Shown here: piece by piece, positions 10,077-23,174 of the stretch
Layout of the letters: each line of letters starts with the position of its first letter
Numbering within the stretch: position 1 is the stretch's first letter
DNA from: Ciona savignyi
Taxonomy: Eukaryota > Chordata > Ascidiacea > Phlebobranchia > Cionidae
Assembly (NCBI GenBank): GCA_000149265.1
Contig: CH000023.1
Span: 76,140 to 140,139 of the forward strand
DNA: 64,000 nucleotides
Reading direction: 5' to 3'
Position numbers and translations under genes: made by a program
Notes under the pieces: generated by a model
Database searches by the model: none
What the model saw: the letters and a program-made list of their open reading frames with translations, nothing else
Told to the model about the DNA's origin: nothing

Positions 10077-13000
10077 ATGCTAGGTATGTTTAAGTCAAAT
10101 AGGTTCATTTTTCTCCTGATTACACTGGTGCCAATCGGTTACGGCTTGCAGTCCTATACAGATAACGATAAAGTTGAAATATTTGTCAACAAAGTTGGAC
10201 CGTATTTCAATCCACATGAGACGTATCATTACTATTCGTTACCTGTTTGTCGCCCGGACGCAATCCAGCACAAATCACTGACCCTTGGTGAAGTATTAGA
10301 CGGTGACCGAATGGCGTATTCGATGTACGATGTGCACTTTAAAACCCCAGAGAAAAACAAGCATCTCTGTGATGTGACATACGGGGAAAAGGAGCTGACA
10401 ACAATGAAAGAAGCCGTAGAAGAGCTGTATTACTTCGAGATGGTGGCGGATGAACTAACTATGAGGAGCTTTATCGGCCGCTTCGAGGAAAGCAGTTTTC
10501 TTGCCGTTCCTCATGTGCATAAACTTTACCTCTACAACCACATTAAGTTTGTCTTCACATACAATGGTGACAAGGTAAGATTACGAACTAATTAACAAGA
10601 ATATTGGAATGTGTTGTAGTATAGTATTGCTATGGGCCTATGGCCTATGATGTTATCGATTTTGTGATCATAGGACTACAAAATACATGCTTTTTCTTTA
10701 CAGAAAATAATTATTGTATTTATTGGTACTTATTATTACCACTTAGCACTCTTGAAATTGCAATTGTGACTCTTTAAAGTTTGCCAAATTTAAAAAGCAG
10801 TAAAATGATGAGTTCTAGTTGACAAAAGATGGCAACTTATTATTGCCTTTGGTAGCCATTTAGAGTGTACAAGAAATCAAGGCAACATAATACCAAATGG
10901 CACGTTTTTTTTATTTTGAATGTAACAATCTTGATATTTCCAGATCATCAGTGCAAATGTGACAACAGGGGAATATGAACCGATCTCTCTTGAAGTTGAT
11001 CCTCCTGTTAAAGTCAGCTTCTACTACAGCATTGAGTGGAAGCCTTCAAGTACCCTTCCTGAAAAAAGAAGTACGCTTCTCAAAGATTATAGGTAATAGC
11101 CACCAATTGAAACTTAATTTTGCAATTCAGACCTTTTAAAATGATGCAAATAAAAAATGTATTAAAATCATTTTTTAACTTATAAATGTCAAAAAATTCG
11201 TGAACTTCAATCTTAGTTTGGTTGTTATATAATTTAATATATAAATTTATGATTCAATTTTAGTTTCCTAGTTACATAATTTATTATATAATACTTTTCT
11301 GTTTTTAACCACACTCCATGCATCACATTCTCAGTTTGACCTTTTTAACTTTTCTGTAAATATTTATTTTAAATCTGAAAAATGTTATATTATAGATATG
11401 TAAATATAATTTTATAAGTTAAAGAGAAATGGAGATATTTTTTCTAAACTGTGATAAAAAGTGTGCGTTGCAATTGCAATTTCATTTGCTTTATACTTCG
11501 AAGAAGACATGAATAAACCCATCATAAATAAAAGGCGATTGCAAATACATGATTTCAAAATAATCTAGGTAATTGTGAAATCACTAATCGAGCTGAAATG
11601 TTGCAGTTTCTTTCCTCGAACATTGGAGATCCACTGGCTTTCCATCATCAACTCAGTTATTCTGGTCTCTCTGCTCATGGCATTTGTTGTGGTGATTCTT
11701 ACCAGAGTCTTGCGAAGTGACTTCTCAAGATACAACAAGTAAATTTCCAACGAAAACAAACAACTTTAATCATAAAAAACTATAAGCTTACAGGAACAAA
11801 AATCTGTGCAAATACCACTCGCGTGACGCACACCATGGGAGTAAGAAATACCCCTTGTATATAAAAAAACTAATCAACGTTAACTGCAACCGTTTTCTAT
11901 TCAACAGGAGTATAACGTTTTTATTGTACACATGGCGCGTCCGAATAATGGTTTATAATACTTACAGCAACATCATAAAGTTAGATTGTTATAATACCAA
12001 ATTTAAACTTACAAAAACAAAAATACAGTTGCAAGTCATGTTTAATCGCATTACTCGCATCAGCTTCCACACGCGAGTGTATTCTTACTCGCCCGAAATT
12101 TGTTGGATTTTGGCCCTGGGTTAGTTGGTACTATAAGTTCTCTAAATTAAGTTCATTACTGTAAATTAAATTCTCTGTTCATTGTAGTTTGGTGTGTTCC
12201 AAACGCAATTACTTAGTTCCAAATGCAAATAATGTAAACCACCACTAAATAAATTTACCTACATTTGAACAGACAATAGGCGCATTCAGGCTTAATCCAA
12301 ACCAAACAAATACTGAACTTGTGTGCATAGGCTTAATATGACTATATTTTAATATCGATATCTTTACTCACAAACAAGAATCACTACTGATTATGATAAG
12401 AAAACTACATAGCTACCTTTTTATCTATCATGAATCCAATACTACTCCAAATCTTACTCCAAAAAACTGCGTACATGGTACATCTGGGTCATTTTAATTT
12501 AAATTAACCAAACTCTCCAACCCAAGAAGTTAAAATAACATTACACTTAAAAGTAAAATTGCCCAAATATCATGAAAAAAAAAACGTTTTTGTGTTTGTC
12601 GAAGCACAACAGTATTAAAATTTTATAGCCTGGGTTAAAGTTTTTTATCATTTGTGGATAAAAATCAAACTTAACATCATTCAGAGTGGATGAGGAAGAA
12701 GATTTCGGAGATGATGACAACGGATGGAAAATTATCCACGCCGACGTCTTCCGATTCCCCAAACTTAAGTCTCTCTTCTGTTCCACCATTGGTGTTGGCT
12801 CGCAACTTTTGGCTATTGGAGCTGGTAAGGTTATTAAACAGCCCTGTCTAAGCGGTGGTATTACATGTTGTGGGATTTATGTATATAAATTTGGGCGGTT
12901 GGGGTAAATATGACACTCTAAGCCAGTCCTGGAAAAACTCAACATTGTCTATTTTGCACCCTTAACAAAACAATAGGTTTAAAGTTATATTAATGTCAAT

Positions 13001-16000
13001 AGATAAAACAATATTGTTTTTTCGGATTAATTTTTTGCATAATGGGTCTTCACTCTTCAGCCCATTCTTGTTCACCAGTGCTCACTAAGATGTGCATTAC
13101 ACAGTTTAGGCACATGCTCAATCCGCTGTCACATTTCTAAATGTCTCTACATAGTTAAACATAAGAGTTATACTTAGTGATTTTTTCTCCAATTTGCAGC
13201 TAATTAAATTTCCAAAAGTAAGCGGTGTTGCCATTTGATGACTTGTATTCATGAGAGCTAAGATAGTTGCCATAACATAACTTTGGTCATAACGTAACCC
13301 CCAAAACATAAACGGTAATACACATCGCTAGATCTGCACAATAGGAAGGGATGCACTTTACGCAATCAAGACTTTAATTCGATTTAAAAAGGAAATCCTT
13401 CAGAATTATTTTTTGATTGTCCAAATTCGAAATTAGTGTTTATATTGAATAAAAATTAGTCTCATTTAAAAAATTATAATCTCAAAATGCTATTTTAAGT
13501 AGATTTAATTCTCAGTTAATATATTTTATTGATAACATGCTTAAAAAATACAATTACTTTATTAAACTTATGAATGTGCAGTGTCACATTTTCTTCAGAT
13601 TTTTTCCTGATATTCAGGTGCATTAAGGCAGTTTAAATGAGATTTACATGGATGAAGCAGAATAAAAGAGCAAACTGATTATGATGGCAGATAAACAATT
13701 GCTATAAAATTGTTAAAAAAATATATGACCAATTTATCATTGATTTAAAAGGACAAAGGTGTTAGGTCTTAAACCAATGCTATCTTTTCACTCAGCTTCC
13801 CTTCTCTCCTTTTTCCTCCCTATAGCGTTGCTCTTTAAAAAAAAACTGCCCATGTTTCAGGTATAATCATCATGGCGCTCCTGGGTATGTTCAAAGCTCA
13901 TGGCCACGGCTCAATAAACACTGCAGCTATATTGCTGTACGCTCTGACATCCTGCATTGCCGGTTATGTGTCCAGTTCGTATTACCGAAAGTTCCAAGGA
14001 ACGAACTGGGTGGCCAACATCATCCTCACATCTTCTCTCTTTACAGGTGAGAATATAATGCCAACCAGGAATCAGTAACTTTCCAACTAAAAGTCCCATA
14101 TATATAATATATATATGTGGTTAAAGGCCTGTACCACTTAAGAATAAAACACATTGCCACCGGAATGAGTGACATTTCCACCAACATTAAAAGTCCCACA
14201 TATATTATATACAGTGGAACCCCGCTTACCTGACCACCTATGGTACCGTCTTCAAGCGGTCGCGATAGCGGGGTGGTCGTGTTAGTGAATTTTTCTTTGG
14301 AGCAGGCTGTCGTTATATGCAGCCAAAACATCTGCCTTTTTACTCATTTTTTACCAAATGCCATTATTTTATCAGATACCACAGAATGAATATAAACAAC
14401 TGTTGGTACAGAAATGTGTCTTGTAAAAGTCAGTTTTGTTTGCCACAATTTTCTTTGTGTGTGTGTATGCGCTCATTTATTCTTATTGTTTTGATCATAA
14501 AAGAAATTTAACCTTATTATTTTGGTGACAAAGGCAAATTATTTAGCACGTTTGGTCACCTAAGCGGAGTTAAATTTGAAGTTTTGGACCAAAATATGGT
14601 GGTCTTGGTCTGGAAACCGGGGTGGTCGCGTTATTGAAACAGAATGCAATGCATTACCATAGTAAATTATTTGGGACCGCACTAAAGTGGTTCTGATAAT
14701 GCGGTGGTCGTGTTATCGAGGTGGTCTCCAAGCACGGTTCCACTGTATTAGTGATTTAAGGCCTATACAACAACTCAAGAGTTTATTAAAGTCTGTGCAT
14801 CACAAAAATTACTTTTGCTTAACAGTTAACGGTTAACTGGTAACTTATTTGTTGGTTGTAAGTTAACCACAATGAACAAAGAGAAAAACAATCCGTTACT
14901 GTTTAGTGGTAACAGCTTACCCAGAGTGACTCTGTAGTGATTCTAGTCTTTTATTAGCACTTGATTAAAATTTATGTCTTGTGTTTAATTTATTTAAATA
15001 TAATCACAAGTAAATACACTAAAACAATTTGATTGTAATTAATGTGGTGTTACTACTTATTTGTATTTGCTTTTAAATTTCTGCATTTACCTTATTTACT
15101 TTTCACACAATAGTTGTAAAAAAATACTTTTTTTAGTAATAAAAATTTCAGTTTAATACTACAACTACAACCGATTTATAAACTGTTGTTAGTAGTATAC
15201 TAAAAAACAGTTGTGCATTCGCTTTGAATAGGATATGAGTCAGAATTGTTTTACTTTTACCAACTCGATGTTAAGTTCTCAAAAGTGAACAAATTGGGTT
15301 TGTATATATAAATTTTTATACAAAAGTGAAAAGATCAAAGTATCTAAACAAATGTATAAAAGGATAGAAGCAAACTTTATATTTAGGTATTAGTGCTGTT
15401 AGTTATTAATAATAATTACAATTTGTTCAATAAAACATACCCCAACCCCAATACGTAAGATTGGTTTTGTAGTGATAAATTTCCCAAAAAAATGTAGTGT
15501 ACTTGCTTTTTATTTGTTTTATCCGTGACATCAAGTTACATTGAACTAATCATTATCGTTTTATTCCACAGCGCCTTGTTTTATTGTGTGGAGTGTGGTG
15601 AACTCTGTGCACTGGTGGTATGGCTCCACGCAGGCTCTTCCCTTCACCACCGTGCTCTTGCTGGGCTTCATTTGGGTCCTGGTGAGTGGCATGACACAAC
15701 AATACGCATTGTGACACCGCACAACCTGTCTCCATGCGTTTTGTATTTTCGCCTTTTTATCGGTTAGATTGTAGATAACCATTTAAGACTCAACTGTTGA
15801 TAATAATAAACAGCTCTAGTCATAGAACTAACAGTCTTGCTGGTTCTAATTCATAATATCATCAATTAAGTTGTCACAAATAAATTCTAAAATTAGTAAA
15901 ATCACAGAATTCATTAAATTTAGGCCTGAACACATATAAACAGATACTTCTCTATACCCCCTCTCCACTAAACAATGATGGCAACAATGGATAGGATAGA

Positions 16001-19000
16001 ATAGAATATTCATGTTTATCCCCATGAATGGGAAAACCAAAGGGGGTTATGGGGGTTAACACACCAATCGTCAGTTCACCTCGCGCCCACGGTCGGGTTA
16101 CCAGAGCTATTGCAAGTGTGTTGTATATGATAGACACGTTCCTTCAATTTGGTAGAACCCATAAATCCGCTGGGTCCAGGCAGTGGTAAATGAAAAGTGA
16201 ACTAAATGGTTATAAAAGTAGAATAGTGACATGTTTCAGAATCCCGATTTTCGATTCTAAAATAACAACATCCATGCTAAGCGTCATAATTCTGTCACAC
16301 CAGGCTTCCACTTAAGAAATATCTATTATAATAAAGGTCGGTGGTAGGCCATTAGGTCTGGCTGCGCCATTATATTTGTTTTTAAAAATTTCACACGGCT
16401 GTTTTTGCATTACTATTGCTTGCAATGCGTTCACAAATTATACAATAACAATACGACATAGCGAAATGACTAGCAAGTTGGCTGTTTTAATACTAGGGAA
16501 AAAATGAATAAACTAAACTAAAATTACAATATTTTCATCTGTTTCAAAATTTTTTAATTGTATAAGCTTAAATTAACAATAACGGTGATAAATTCTCAAA
16601 AACACAGATTTTTCTCAGGTTATATTAGCGGTTCCCAAACTGGACTTTGCCAGGGGCGCCACGAAAGCATGCGTATACAGTGCATGTGCGCTAAATACAG
16701 TACACGCGCGTTACACCAGTAGAACGTTAATTGAAGATGTTTGAGCCTGGTGTGCAACCATACACTGGCATACAGTATTCGTTTTACTTGTTAAAAATCC
16801 ATTGTTCGGTGTTATCTTCCACTGTTTGCTGACTAACGTGGCATTGTTTTTCGAATAATGGTTTGTCAAATAACTGCTTTGTATTAATTGACTGTTCGTC
16901 ACTTCAGGGAATAGTTTTGAAGAGTTTGAACGGGTATCCAAATGCGTGCTAGTCTGGATATACAATACTTGCAGTTTAAGAATTTTGACTTTGTAAGGAA
17001 GCCGCAAGGTTTTATAAGTTTTCAAAAGGCGCCGCCAACAAAAAAATTTTGGAAACCGCTGGGTTATATGACAACAGTTGTGTATAATAAATCCCTCAAA
17101 GTATACTTGTCTCCAATAATATAATAGTATAGTAGAATCCATGGTTGCGCCTTGATCAGGAATATAGGCCCCAAAGGCGCATCGTACCTGCGTCAGGGAG
17201 CTATCATGGATCTAAGATGTAGTGGTCGAGTCGGCCAATGATAGAGAAAGCTGGCTAGCTGCTTGTCTGGGATAGATTCAAACTAACCATCCATCTAACC
17301 TTTTTCGTCTTTTCAGATTGGCCTTCCCCTTACTGTGGTTGGTGGGATCATGGGTAAAAACACGTCCAGCGACTTTGACGCCCCCTGTCGAACGAAAAAC
17401 ATTGCAAGGGAAATCCCCCCTCAACCCTGGTACAGGAACACACTGTGTCACATGATCTTCGGTGGATTTCTACCATTCAGGTTGGTTGGATGAAACTTAT
17501 TATTTAAGTGTGATTTTCCCATAAAGGCAGCAGATACATAGCTAATTCTGCTGAGACGAGCATTAATATATTGAAATTGATTTTTTTATTTCCCCCTTAT
17601 CTTTATCAATTTAATTTTTTGAGTTTGTGGTATTTCATTTACCAACTGGTTTTTAATCAAATTGTAGATCGACCAGTAGAGTAAAATTTAAAGACAGTAA
17701 AAATGAAATGAAGTATCTTTTCGGGTATAAAAAGTACTATATTGGTTTCTTTTTTAGGATTTCTTTTCTTAATTTTTTTCTAAAATGTTTTTTTCTTAGA
17801 TTTTTTTTATAATTCCATGCATTTTGCTACAAAATTTATTTAATATTGTATTTTTTAGTATATCCAAGTGTTAAAAAAAATTTAAAACTTAAAAATAACC
17901 CCGGACAGTGCTGTGTCTGTTGAGCTGTACTATGTGTTTGCCACTGTGTGGGGAAGGGAGGTTTACACTTTGTACGGGATTCTTATGGTTGTCTTCGTCA
18001 TTGAATTATCTGTGTCAGCGTGTGTGGCGGTGGCTCTAACCTACTTCCATCTCAGCAGTGAGGATTACAGGTAATACTGTAGCAACTAGCATTGTGAGTT
18101 TGTTGTTTGGTTTATTTAGGAACAGAAATTAAAAGAGAACATACATAAAAAAGGGAAGTGGGAAAAATGGCCGAACAATAAGTGTTAAACATGTTGTGGA
18201 CAATTTTTTAAACCAATAATGAAAAAGGACAATTTTATAAACTTGTATTAAACCTATTGGTTTATATAACCAAACAAAACTGCAAAAAATTGTGCAGTTA
18301 ACTTGGTGTGGACAATTCTTTAAGGTAGATGAAGGCATGATTAACAATGCCTCCCCTCAGTACTGGGTAAAGGTTTTAATTTTATTAATTTTAAATTTAA
18401 GTTTTCTGTGACAATTTCTTTTTAATTTGGTTAGTGTAAGGTTTAATGGCCACGTTATTTTTATTTGTTTTATACCGTGTATATTACTGTTGTGTTTTAA
18501 GTACTGTAGTTTTGCCGTTTTATCCTGCCTTCTTTACAATTTTCTTCTTTAATTTAATGAAGGAGTGAAAAAATAAACTAAACTAATGTGCATTAAAGAT
18601 GACATACATTGCACAGTAAGAGTAGCTGGCTTTAAAGTGGACAGGATAGTGTGGACAAAGTTTGTTAGAATTTGGAAGTTATTCCTTAATTTTACATGTT
18701 TTCTAGGTGGTGGTGGAGATCAGTGTTCAGTGCTGGGTCAACAAGTTTTTTCGTCTTTTTGTAAGTCCATTTGCCAAATAGAGATGTAAACCTAAGTTGG
18801 AATATCCCATTCTATACACAACATGTAATGTATGATAAAGCTAGAGGACTAAACACGCAGCACAGTGTCTACTTTTGTGTCATAACAAGCTTAGGTTGGG
18901 TGGGGGTGGGCAATAAAAGAGATCTGGGTATGGGACAACACTACAAGGGGGAAGTATTGCAAAGGGGAAACTGCTTACTAAAGAATATGACATTAAGGTT

Positions 19001-19492
19001 AGTGTAGGGGCAAGGTTAGAATTAGTTTCCATAGTTTTGCTAAGCAGTTTGCCTCCTCTCTTTCCCTACAATGTTAGTGTTGCCCCTTACCTTGATCCTA
19101 TTGAAACCAATCACCAACCCAGTGTTAGGGGATAATACTGTGTGAAACCATAACGGTTGTTAGGTGAGACAACTAACATCATTTAAAAATCCAAACTTTC
19201 TAATCAAAACCGACCTACAAAAGCTGGTTTCTTTGCCTGTTAAGTTCTTTGGGCTTTATATAAACTAAACCATTTGATACTTGCAAATTAATGAAGCGTT
19301 ATTTATCATTCCAGTTACTCGATATTTTTCTACATTCGACGTTCCAACATGTCAGGCATCGTTCAGAGCGTCGAGTTCTTCGGATACTCCGTTCTAACGT
19401 GCTTTGCCTTTTTCCTTTCCCTGGGCACAGTATCCTTTTTCGCCTCGCTTAAATTCATCCGATACATCTACGTCAATTTGAAAATGGACTGA
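10077..19492 (+). CDS. TM9SF1: TM9SF1, transmembrane 9 superfamily member 1 (nonaspanin), complete
   Basis: Ten in-phase exons: 10077-10574, 10944-11092, 11607-11738, 12685-12824, 13861-14046, 15572-15681, 17317-17480, 17909-18070, 18707-18760, 19315-19492. They total 590 codons plus TGA (human about 606). A signal peptide occupies roughly residues 1-22. A lumenal domain follows ([42 protein letters not shown]), then the multi-helix nonaspanin domain with [26 protein letters not shown] and [19 protein letters not shown]. The GDRM and HGSIN-type signatures and retained exon junctions favour TM9SF1 over TM9SF2/3/4. The terminal KMD fits the KxD/E COPI/Golgi-retention motif known in this family. 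The human protein is tied to endosomes and autophagosomes. Introns 5 and 6 carry transposons. Confidence 0.95.
14212..14745 (+). mobile_element. pogo/mariner-like MITE, copy 1 (TM9SF1 intron 5)
   Basis: Terminal inverted repeats CAGTGGAACCCCGCTTA (left) and complement of AGCACGGTTCCACTG (right) are flanked by TA dinucleotides (14210-14211, 14746-14747). These are the target-site duplications expected for Tc1/mariner-pogo elements. About 534 bp, no transposase. A second copy lies at 62867-63388 in the opposite orientation. Confidence 0.8.
15989..16186 (-). repeat. tRNA-derived SINE, head truncated (TM9SF1 intron 6)
   Basis: Reverse copy that keeps the TATCC tail and the body but stops before the tRNA-like head. 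Confidence 0.75.
16626..17061. mobile_element. hAT-type MITE with 8-bp target duplication (TM9SF1 intron 6)
   Basis: Ends TAGCGGTTCCCAAACTGG and TTTTGGAAACCGCTG form terminal inverted repeats. The element is bracketed by the same 8 bp, GGTTATAT, at 16618-16625 and 17062-17069. An 8-bp duplication with (C/T)AG...CTG termini is typical of hAT transposons. It is 436 bp long with no transposase. Confidence 0.78.
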
Positions 19493-20782
19493 CAAGACTT
19501 GGGTTGTAAACGGCGTGCGGATACGTGCCAACAGAAGTTACTTTTAACGAACAGCAGCAGTTACTTTTAAATGTCTATGATTTACATACCAGGGGGAATC
19601 CCCTTCATATCTAAGTTTTTTAAGCTAAATGATTTAAGACATAGTTGTGTTTGACACAGTTGTTAAGGCTGATTACAACACGCTTGAGCTTACAATGCCA
19701 GTATGCAATATCGTCAAGTTTTGAATAATTTTTTTGGGGGATACGAATGTATGCCTTGATTCCGGCCTAGGCTTTTCAAATTTAGAATATGATGATTTCT
19801 CTTGCTGCTTTTCCAAAATGTGTATTTATATGTGATGTGGTTTATGTTGGTGCGACCTAAGTTCCCATGTTTGTTAAAACTATTTTAGTTGGAGCCAAAA
19901 AACAGGTTTTAGGATTTTTCTTCGGAAAACTTTGAAATCACCCCGTTAAATAATGCCAAACAGACACTGCACTTAAATAGTTCAGGCAACTATCTAAAAA
20001 CGTGTTTTTATTAAGGCTAAAATATAGTTTAATATACCATGGTCCAAATACTTTTAAACATTCATTATACCTATAATTTCAACCACATTTTGGCTAAGAC
20101 TATTGCATTTTTAATTTAAATCGTAACATTTTTCATTGTAATAGATTCCTTTTTTTTCATTTAAATTTTTCTTTAGATTCTTGCACACAATATATATCCT
20201 ATTATATAATATAATCTAAGGCGCGTAGTATAACTCACACCTAAGAATATAATTGCCTCCATAAAATCAGTCTATTGCATTATAATCAATTGGTAGAATA
20301 CTGGCAATAGCATGTACTAAATGTAGTTTTCAGTGGCACCCTATGTACAACATTCTGCTTAATTTAGCAACAAGGCTTTCGCTGAACATTCCTGTAAATA
20401 TATTGCCATTCGTCGCCCACTACATTGTACTCCCATTTGTTTCCTGCACTCGAATTTCTGCATGTAAAACAAGTGGTGTAAACGTAGAGTATTAATACTT
20501 AACTTTTTTAACTGTTGCGTTGCCCTTTTCGCAGGCTTTTTGTGCGAAAGATTGTCTATATTACTTTGTCTGCTTTATATTTATATATAGGGTTTGATTA
20601 TTTTTGATGTATCGTGGTGTATGTACTGTGTGTGGATTTTATTTACACGGTCTAATACAGTGGTGACGTTTACATTGCTTACAAAATATAATATTTCACA
20701 TATCATTTGTTTTCTCATACCAGTGTAAAAGGTTCAGTTTAACTTGAGCATACAGCCACTCTGCTGAAGGTATTGCTATGTG

Positions 20783-21064
20783 TTAGGATAGGATAGGTTA
20801 TTCATGTTTATCCCCGTGAATGGGAAAACCAAGGAGGTTAACACACGGTCAATCGTCAATCGTCGGGTTAACGGAGCTATTGCAGTGTGTTGTATGTGAT
20901 AGACACGTTCCTTCATTTTGGTAGAACCCATTAATCCGCTGGATTCAGGCAATGTCCGTAAAGTGCCTTGCCCAAGGACACAACCGATTAGCTAGCAACC
21001 AGTTTCGCACCTGCAACCTTTCGATAGAAAGGCGACGCACTTAACCGCTAGACCAACGGGCGGG
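20783..21064 (-). repeat. tRNA-derived SINE, near full length
   Basis: Reverse copy with TATCC tail, body and tRNA-like head all recognisable. A short internal deletion is present near the AATCGTC block. Confidence 0.8.
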
Positions 21065-22181
21065 ACACATTTTTGATATTACTTTGGATCAAGGCAACTT
21101 CTGTTATGTACGTGGAACAGAAACAATGGTGCAAAGGTGGACGAGTAAGGATTGAACACAGCACCCCAACTTTCTTGTTTATTGATATTGGGACTGGTTT
21201 TCTAAAACCTAAGTATATAAAACAAAATCGCGGCAGTGTTTGTTTTTAAATAGTGGAATAAAATGGGTAATTATTTTGCAATTAAATGTAGCTAGTTAGC
21301 TTTAGAATGAAAACTGTTAAACCATTTTTATAATCGCAGATGATTTTTACGGTGGGTATATGTGGTCGCACCGTCACGCCGTAACACGTCAATATAAAAG
21401 ATTATATATAGATTTTAATTATAACGGACGTGACCATTAAACCTAGGTCAATTACAAAGGATTAACACTAGCCTACTGATTTAAAAATTGAAATATATAT
21501 ATTCTAAATTTTGTAACTATTTAAAAAATGATGAATATAATTAATTTTTATTTTGGGGTGGTTTACAGAGCTCAGTAGATTAATGGATTCGACTAAAACT
21601 ACTTAAAAAGTATATTTCTAAAAAGGAATGTCTTAAAGGGGAACTGAAGTCAATTTTAAGAATATCTTAATAAATGGAAAAAAATACGCTGATTTCAAAA
21701 ATCAAATCAGTTTCTTCCAATATTGTTTTGTTAAAGAGTTATTAGCAAATATGTATTTTATTTTATGTTAGGGGATTTCCCGTATTACGTCACTGACGTT
21801 GTTGAGATTTCGTGCCTATATGCATTGTATACAATCATGTGTCAGTTTAGAGGTGAATTAGTAACATAAGCGTCTGCAGGAGCGTTGTATTTTCGTTTTT
21901 TTTATGGAGACTTAGCATAACACTTGTCATATAGCCTAACTGAACCAATGTACCCGCGTGACAGCTTACCTTAAGCGCGCTCATTCAGGCCTGCACGATC
22001 CTGGACCTAAGCTGAATGCTGAGGTATACAGGTCTCGTATTAAAATGACTTTAGAATAATAAGTCTTAGCAATTTATATCATAAATCATAGAAGTGAAGA
22101 CAGAACAAGAAAACTAGAACAGGAGGCAGTAAACTGTAACTGCCAGCAATTTATAGAAATAAACCAGCCATCAATCAAAGA

Positions 22182-22369
22182 NNNNNNNNNNNNNNNNNNN
22201 NNNNNNNNNNNNNNNNNNNNNNNNNNNNNNNNNNNNNNNNNNNNNNNNNNNNNNNNNNNNNNNNNNNNNNNNNNNNNNNNNNNNNNNNNNNNNNNNNNNN
22301 NNNNNNNNNNNNNNNNNNNNNNNNNNNNNNNNNNNNNNNNNNNNNNNNNNNNNNNNNNNNNNNNNNNNN
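22182..22369. other. Assembly gap (188 N)
   Basis: Run of undetermined bases directly after the left inverted arm of the TTAA-flanked element. Any open frame crossing it is an artefact. Confidence 0.99.
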
Positions 22370-22473
22370 CAGAAGTGTGAGAGATTTGGTATACATATGC
22401 ATAGAAGTTTTAACAAATTTCTTTTGTTTTCTTCATTTCTAGAGTAAATTTAAGTTAATGTTGTAACACTAAA

Positions 22474-22833
22474 ATGGATGACAGTTTTCAGCATTCTGGC
22501 ATGGATGAAAGAAGTTTTATTGTACACAATAAAACAACACAAATTTAGTCATGTGCATTTGAACCAAGAAAAACGTCTGAAAGTATCTTTGAAGATGCAA
22601 GCCCCATAGAAGAAAATGTTTATTTAGAAACATTACCTATTGACATGACTTGGTGCCGTTGCAAAAACTGTATTCTTATGGACACACCACAAGAATGTTT
22701 ATGCTGCATGAATGTACATGCATTTGTGCACAAAATAATGCCAGACTGGACTTGCATTACTAAAAGCCCTTATTTTTCAATTATCTGCTTGGATAAAGAA
22801 GTTCTTGAAGTTGCACTTGATGTACTGGGTTGA
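22474..22833 (+). pseudogene. P2X7 C-terminal-like cysteine domain ORF in transposon
   Basis: From ATG 22474 the frame reads MDDSFQHSGMDERSF and hits TAG at 22546-22548. It then continues in the same frame to a stop at 22833. The second part holds TWCRCKNCILM, ECLCCMN, CITKSPYFSIICLDKEVLEV. This is the WCxCxxC...CCxx...CIT spacing of the zinc-binding cytoplasmic 'ballast' domain of P2X7 receptors and of the many transposon-like proteins that share it. No channel part is present. The stop could be a mutation or removed by splicing. Confidence 0.55.
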
Positions 22834-23174
22834 TCACTATGTTTAAAATCATAATCAGAAAAATTAAAAATTGTTGGAACTGTATTTTTCACCAAGCGGT
22901 TTGTTTTCATCATCTTGGCTACTCCATTGGAGTCAAATACAATTTTACTATGATAATCCTTGTCACAAATATGTGCACTACACACTGCGGTTCTTTTTCC
23001 AGGTAGTTTAGAACGCTTGCATTGTTGTATCCATTGCTTCAACCGTTTTTTGTCGTTGTGAGGAAATCGATGGAAGAGCACAGGTGGATTGGAATTTCGT
23101 GTGCTGTAATAGGAATTTGTACATCCTGGAGCAAAACAATATACTCCAATGACTCTTTCTTCCTTCTCAGTGGC
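22770..23174 (-). pseudogene. THAP zinc-finger protein fragment in transposon
   Basis: On the minus strand the frame reads VYCFAPGCTNSYYS, LFHRFPHNDKKRLKQW, AVCSAHICDKDYHS and ends NTVPTIF plus a Ser-rich tail. This supplies the C-x4-C, C-x2-H and terminal VPTIF of the THAP C2CH DNA-binding finger, with FHRFP intact. No in-frame ATG precedes it. The obvious start (MPKVKPLRRKK, first base near 23188) is in a neighbouring frame, so the copy has a frameshift or needs a splice. Its 3' end overlaps the opposite-strand cysteine ORF by 64 bp. Confidence 0.7.

Noticed and set aside
16711..17142. 143-codon minus-strand frame in TM9SF1 intron 6
   Set aside because: Falls within the hAT MITE; translation has no transposase motif.
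22171..22416. Open frames through the N run
   Set aside because: Undetermined bases cannot support a coding claim.
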